Assembly: GCA_023055505.1 (NCBI GenBank)
Contig: JALIRH010000002.1
Coordinates: 58,427,233-58,491,232, forward strand
Length of the DNA stretch: 64,000 nt
Reading direction: 5' to 3'
Source: Callipepla californica brunnescens
Taxonomy: Eukaryota; Chordata; Aves; Galliformes; Odontophoridae
The notes below the pieces were generated by a model, which was given only the letters and a program-made list of their open reading frames with translations, did not search any database and was not told where the DNA came from. Below, piece after piece: positions 60,201-64,000 of this stretch (positions are counted from its first letter, which is position 1; the number at the start of each line of letters is the position of its first letter). A program made the translations under genes and the position numbers.

Positions 60201-63200
60201 GAAATGCGTCATCTCTCAATATCTTATCTAGCAGGTTAGTCATCTCCTGTCTTCTGTTCTGCAACCAGACCTAGAAGACTCTTCCATTATGCATCACTTC
60301 TCCACAAAAGCTAACTCTTTTCCTCCATCTCAGCTCACTCCCCTTTACCCCATGCTTTACATAGAAAACAAACACTGAATTCTGGTTTTCTGAATGCCAC
60401 ATGTAGATCTGTGGGCCACAAAATTGGTCAATAACTACCCATGTTATGTGCCTTCAGTTCTTCTATTGAATATATCTCTTTGGCTGCTGACCTCAAAGAT
60501 GAAGCTGCTTTCTTCCCTGGGGTAAGAATCAAGAAAGATTAAAATGGGATCAGCAGAGGATCCACCCAAGAATGTCTAATAGCTAGCAACTATGAGGACT
60601 TCTAGGGTTTGGAAGAAAAGAAAAAAGAATAGGTGGTAGAAAAGAGAAGCAACATAGCAAAGAGACTGTATTACTTTACAGTACATATTAACAGATTCTG
60701 GCTGAAATTAGTTGAGTTTTACATTTTGGACTATTCATTCAATTTTGGTGCTAAAAATTTCTAACGATGGTAAAAATCCAGATATGATTTTTTCTGGAAA
60801 GTCTTAAGCTAACTTTATCTGATAATTCATCAGGAAATATCTCTTATCCCTTTCAAACTTTAAAAACTTCTGAGCATAGATGCAACTCAAAGAGCACTGA
60901 TTCTTGTGTCAGCTAAAATAAGCAGCACTTCCAAGTTTTCTTCAGAGCTCAGCATCTGAAGAAAGAGCAACTGGCAGAACAAACACCTGGAAAAGATTAA
61001 AGTGATCTTGATGGGAATAGGTAATGGCCTGATAAAATCTTCACTGAGAAAATTACACACAGAACTTTTGTATTTCTCTATAAGTTGACAAGACACAGGA
61101 AAAAAAAAAAGAAATAAGATTTGGGAATTAATACTACCAAGAAGGAGTGGGATGAGGAAAAAACATGGAAAAAATGAATCTATAAAATTAATCCAACAAA
61201 AAGAGAACTGGATAGAATGAGGAGGATTGGGAAGGTACCCTATGAAAGTGCCGTGAATGCGTTGTGAGGAAAAGATGACGTGATGTGCTGTACTTTTTTC
61301 AGTATTTGCTGCTTTGGTGAAGAAAAAAACTGTGAGATAGGAAAATATATTCTCATCTCTGGTTTCCAGCTGGCTAAAAACACACATTGCATAGTAGAGC
61401 AAAAACTAAAATCAGCTGAATTTGAAACCTAGCAGCAACTCCACAAAGTCCTGGAAAGTCATCAGGAAGTTTTTGCAGTAGATTTGGGACCTGAACTTTC
61501 TAGTCAAGGCTAAGAAAAAACCCAGTTTATTATTTGCAGCACACTAATTATGTGGATTTAATTTCAGATAAAGTTCTCAACCTATTTATGCCATTGTATT
61601 TCCAGTGCTTTCAATGAGACAGTAACTAGAGATTGATTCTAAAATTTAGTGACAGTGTTTCTACCTCTTCAAACAGAAACACTGCTGTGCAAACTACTTG
61701 CTTTTAGTCTGTCTGATTTTTGCACTTCTTGGAAGTACGTGAGTCTGGTAAAATGAAAAAGAAGAAAATTAAGCACAGCATTACTACGGTGCTTATAACT
61801 TGGTTCTGTACTCCATTGTGTACCCAAGCCTTTTATTTCCTCTCCTGGAGCTTGGAATTCTGTGTTTATTAGCACTCCTTTCCAACCCCCCTCAACCCTT
61901 TCCCACTGCCCATAGTCTCCAATACTTTATTATCTTAAGGTTTCTTGCTTATAGAACTCCCGTTTCAGTGTCATTGGTAAATTTGATCACACTTGAAAGT
62001 ATAGCAAATAAACACCTGACAAAAGAAGAAACTCATTAGCAGTCTTCATTTCCTATGCAGTTACCCAAGCAAGCAGAGACATACATGAGAGTTCTGGCAG
62101 GAATACAAAGGGACTGTGCTTGAAGACTGACAATTAAAACTTTCTTAGGAAGCAGGATTGCCTCCTTGTTACAGCTGTGCACTGGGAGAGTGAAAACAAT
62201 TTCCTGGACTACTTGGGGTTACTCCACACAGTCTGGGAAGCACGGTATGAAAACACCTGCCAAGCATTGGTCTCTGAGCAGGATTCTTAACATACTTGGG
62301 AGGCTTTTTGCTCATTGCAGCCCTCAGCATCCAGCTGAACTTGAATGAAATTGTTTACCATGGCCCTTTGGAGTGGATGTAAGGCAGGGACAGAAGATGA
62401 AGATGTTTTTTTGCTATGAGGTGGCATCGGTGCATCAGGTCTAGCATTAAGGCCCCACAGACCTTCCACCTTTTTGTTAGACTACAGAAAGAAGTTTTTA
62501 ATCTTGTTCCAGTGGAAGAGAGAGAAATAACTTGGTTTCCCTGAGCCAAATGATGGATCTATACTTTTGGAGGCCAACAGATGCCAGCTGTCTTCAGAAC
62601 AGTGGTTCTGCTGTTCTAGCTAGTAGCTGTCCTCAGCTGGTATGATGTGATGCTTCTGTTTGTGCAGGCCATAGTACAGCTAGGAGGCATGTTTCCTTGA
62701 GAGCAGTTCAGCAGAGGTGCCTATGCAGCAGACAGCAGGTTAGTACAATTCCAGATCACCAAACCATTCCTTACTCACAGCTATGATGAGTTGCTCTTTT
62801 GTCTTCATGGTACGTCATACTTTCAAGATAGAAGGATTTGCTCCATAGAGAGAAATTAAAAGACAAGGTTTAGCACTTTTATCCCCTTTCCTTTCCCCTT
62901 CCATAAAGCCAGATGCTCTTCTACCTGCTGTCATTGTGATTATTCCTTATTCATAATCATGACTTTTGCAAAGAGCAGGATAGCCCCTGATGCAGTGTCA
63001 CAACTGTGGCAAGACAGAAGAAATAAATGTTAGAGTGATGCCTGGCAGCTCTGGAGATTCAGGGTTAACACTGCTAATGTTGGTCCACATTCCTTCTGCT
63101 GAGGTTTGTTTTTATTTTTCCCTTTATTCTTATATTTTTTCTTAGTGTGATGACTGTCAAATTCTCTAAAGCTAGAAAATCCACTGTTACGATTATCTAA

Positions 63201-64000
63201 TGTTAATCTCCTGAGCAGATGTATTATGATACTGTCAAGTAATCATCTACTTTTACTTATTAAAAAAAAAGATACATGCTTCTCTCACTGCACAACTTGG
63301 ATGCTGACTTCCAAGTGAATTGGAATTATGCAGTGAATAAGGTTGCTTTGAGTATTCACACTTTATTTCTCTTACAAGCTTCACAGTGAATGTAGAACCA
63401 ATGTGGGGTTGACAGAAGAAGGATAGTTGAATGTCAGACTCCAGAGCTCAGCTCTACTACTTCCCATTCTAATGTTTGTCTGAGCTTTTTCATGTGATGT
63501 TGGGCAATAACTTAGTCTGATCATCTTAGAAGTTGGCTGCCATTGTGTGTTTCTCACAATCAATTTACAGTCAGACTGGGAAGAGATAAAAGCACCACTA
63601 ACACTTTTAGGAGAGAGAGATTTAAAGCTGATACAGTGTGTCATGAAACCATGACACAGTGAAATCTAGGTGATGATTCAAAAACAAAGAAACAGAAATA
63701 TTCAGGAATATTTTAAGATTAAGAAATACTTTTTAAAAAATTATTTTTTGTCCTTCTCACTTATCCTGTGTCTGTAGCTTGTTGGTTAAAGCATGCATGA
63801 TTATTACTGATAACTGACTAACCGTTGAGTTTTTTTTTTAAAGAGAAAAGCAAAAAAAAAACCAACAAAAAACACCCCAAAAAAACAAAACAGAAGAAAA
63901 AAACCACACTTGTGGGAATCCTTTTTTTTAAGATTATTTATGTTAAAAATTTCTTTCATATTGATATTTTTTAATATTTTCTCTGTGTACTTAGTGGATG
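57261..64000. other. Gene-desert sequence to the window end
   Basis: AT-rich with short homopolymers. The 171-codon minus-strand frame at 60887-61402 has no recognisable domain. No interspersed repeat confidently identified. Confidence 0.5.

Noticed and set aside
60887..61402. 171-codon minus-strand frame with hydrophobic stretches
   Set aside because: AT-rich DNA read as Phe/Leu/Ile-rich peptide; no known family.

Overview
The window looks like a galliform bird genome, most probably chicken. The evidence is that every recognisable interspersed repeat is a CR1-type LINE, and that the single protein-coding gene I can support is an avian-looking IRX1 (Iroquois homeobox 1). IRX1 lies on the minus strand at 14595-19354. 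In chicken the IRX4-IRX2-IRX1 (IrxA) cluster is on chromosome 2; that placement is background knowledge and was not searched.

The complete IRX1 reading frame can be assembled from four coding exons: 19091-19354, 15755-16769, 15059-15125 and 14595-14652. All introns have GT/AG borders, with phases 0, 1 and 2. The protein is 467 residues long, with an N-terminal alanine run, a TALE homeodomain, an acidic stretch, the IRO-type motif and the conserved C-terminal tail. The start codon sits in a CpG-rich block, and a second CpG-rich block lies about 1.3-1.9 kb upstream. The leader just upstream of the ATG contains unusual homopolymer tracts.

Region by region: 1-2.2 kb holds a CR1 3' fragment and a broken CR1 reverse-transcriptase copy. 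2.2-12.3 kb is intergenic, with several stretches that have the look of conserved regulatory DNA, especially 6.35-8.75 kb. 12.3-12.85 kb is an isolated CpG island with a full CRE and a CTCF-like motif. 12.9-14.2 kb is the IRX1 3' flank. 14.2-19.4 kb is IRX1. 19.4-26.3 kb is the GC-rich promoter side, with further small CpG-rich blocks, a paired-homeodomain palindrome and a second CTCF-like motif. 26.6-64 kb is an AT-rich gene desert with scattered, mostly 3'-end CR1 fragments, one older L3/CR1-like relic and microsatellites.

No tRNA, rRNA, CRISPR array or second coding gene was recognised. By mammalian synteny the high-coordinate side (5' of IRX1) should face IRX2. The desert probably works as regulatory space for IRX1/IRX2, but that is inference; conservation and chromatin data would be needed to decide it.
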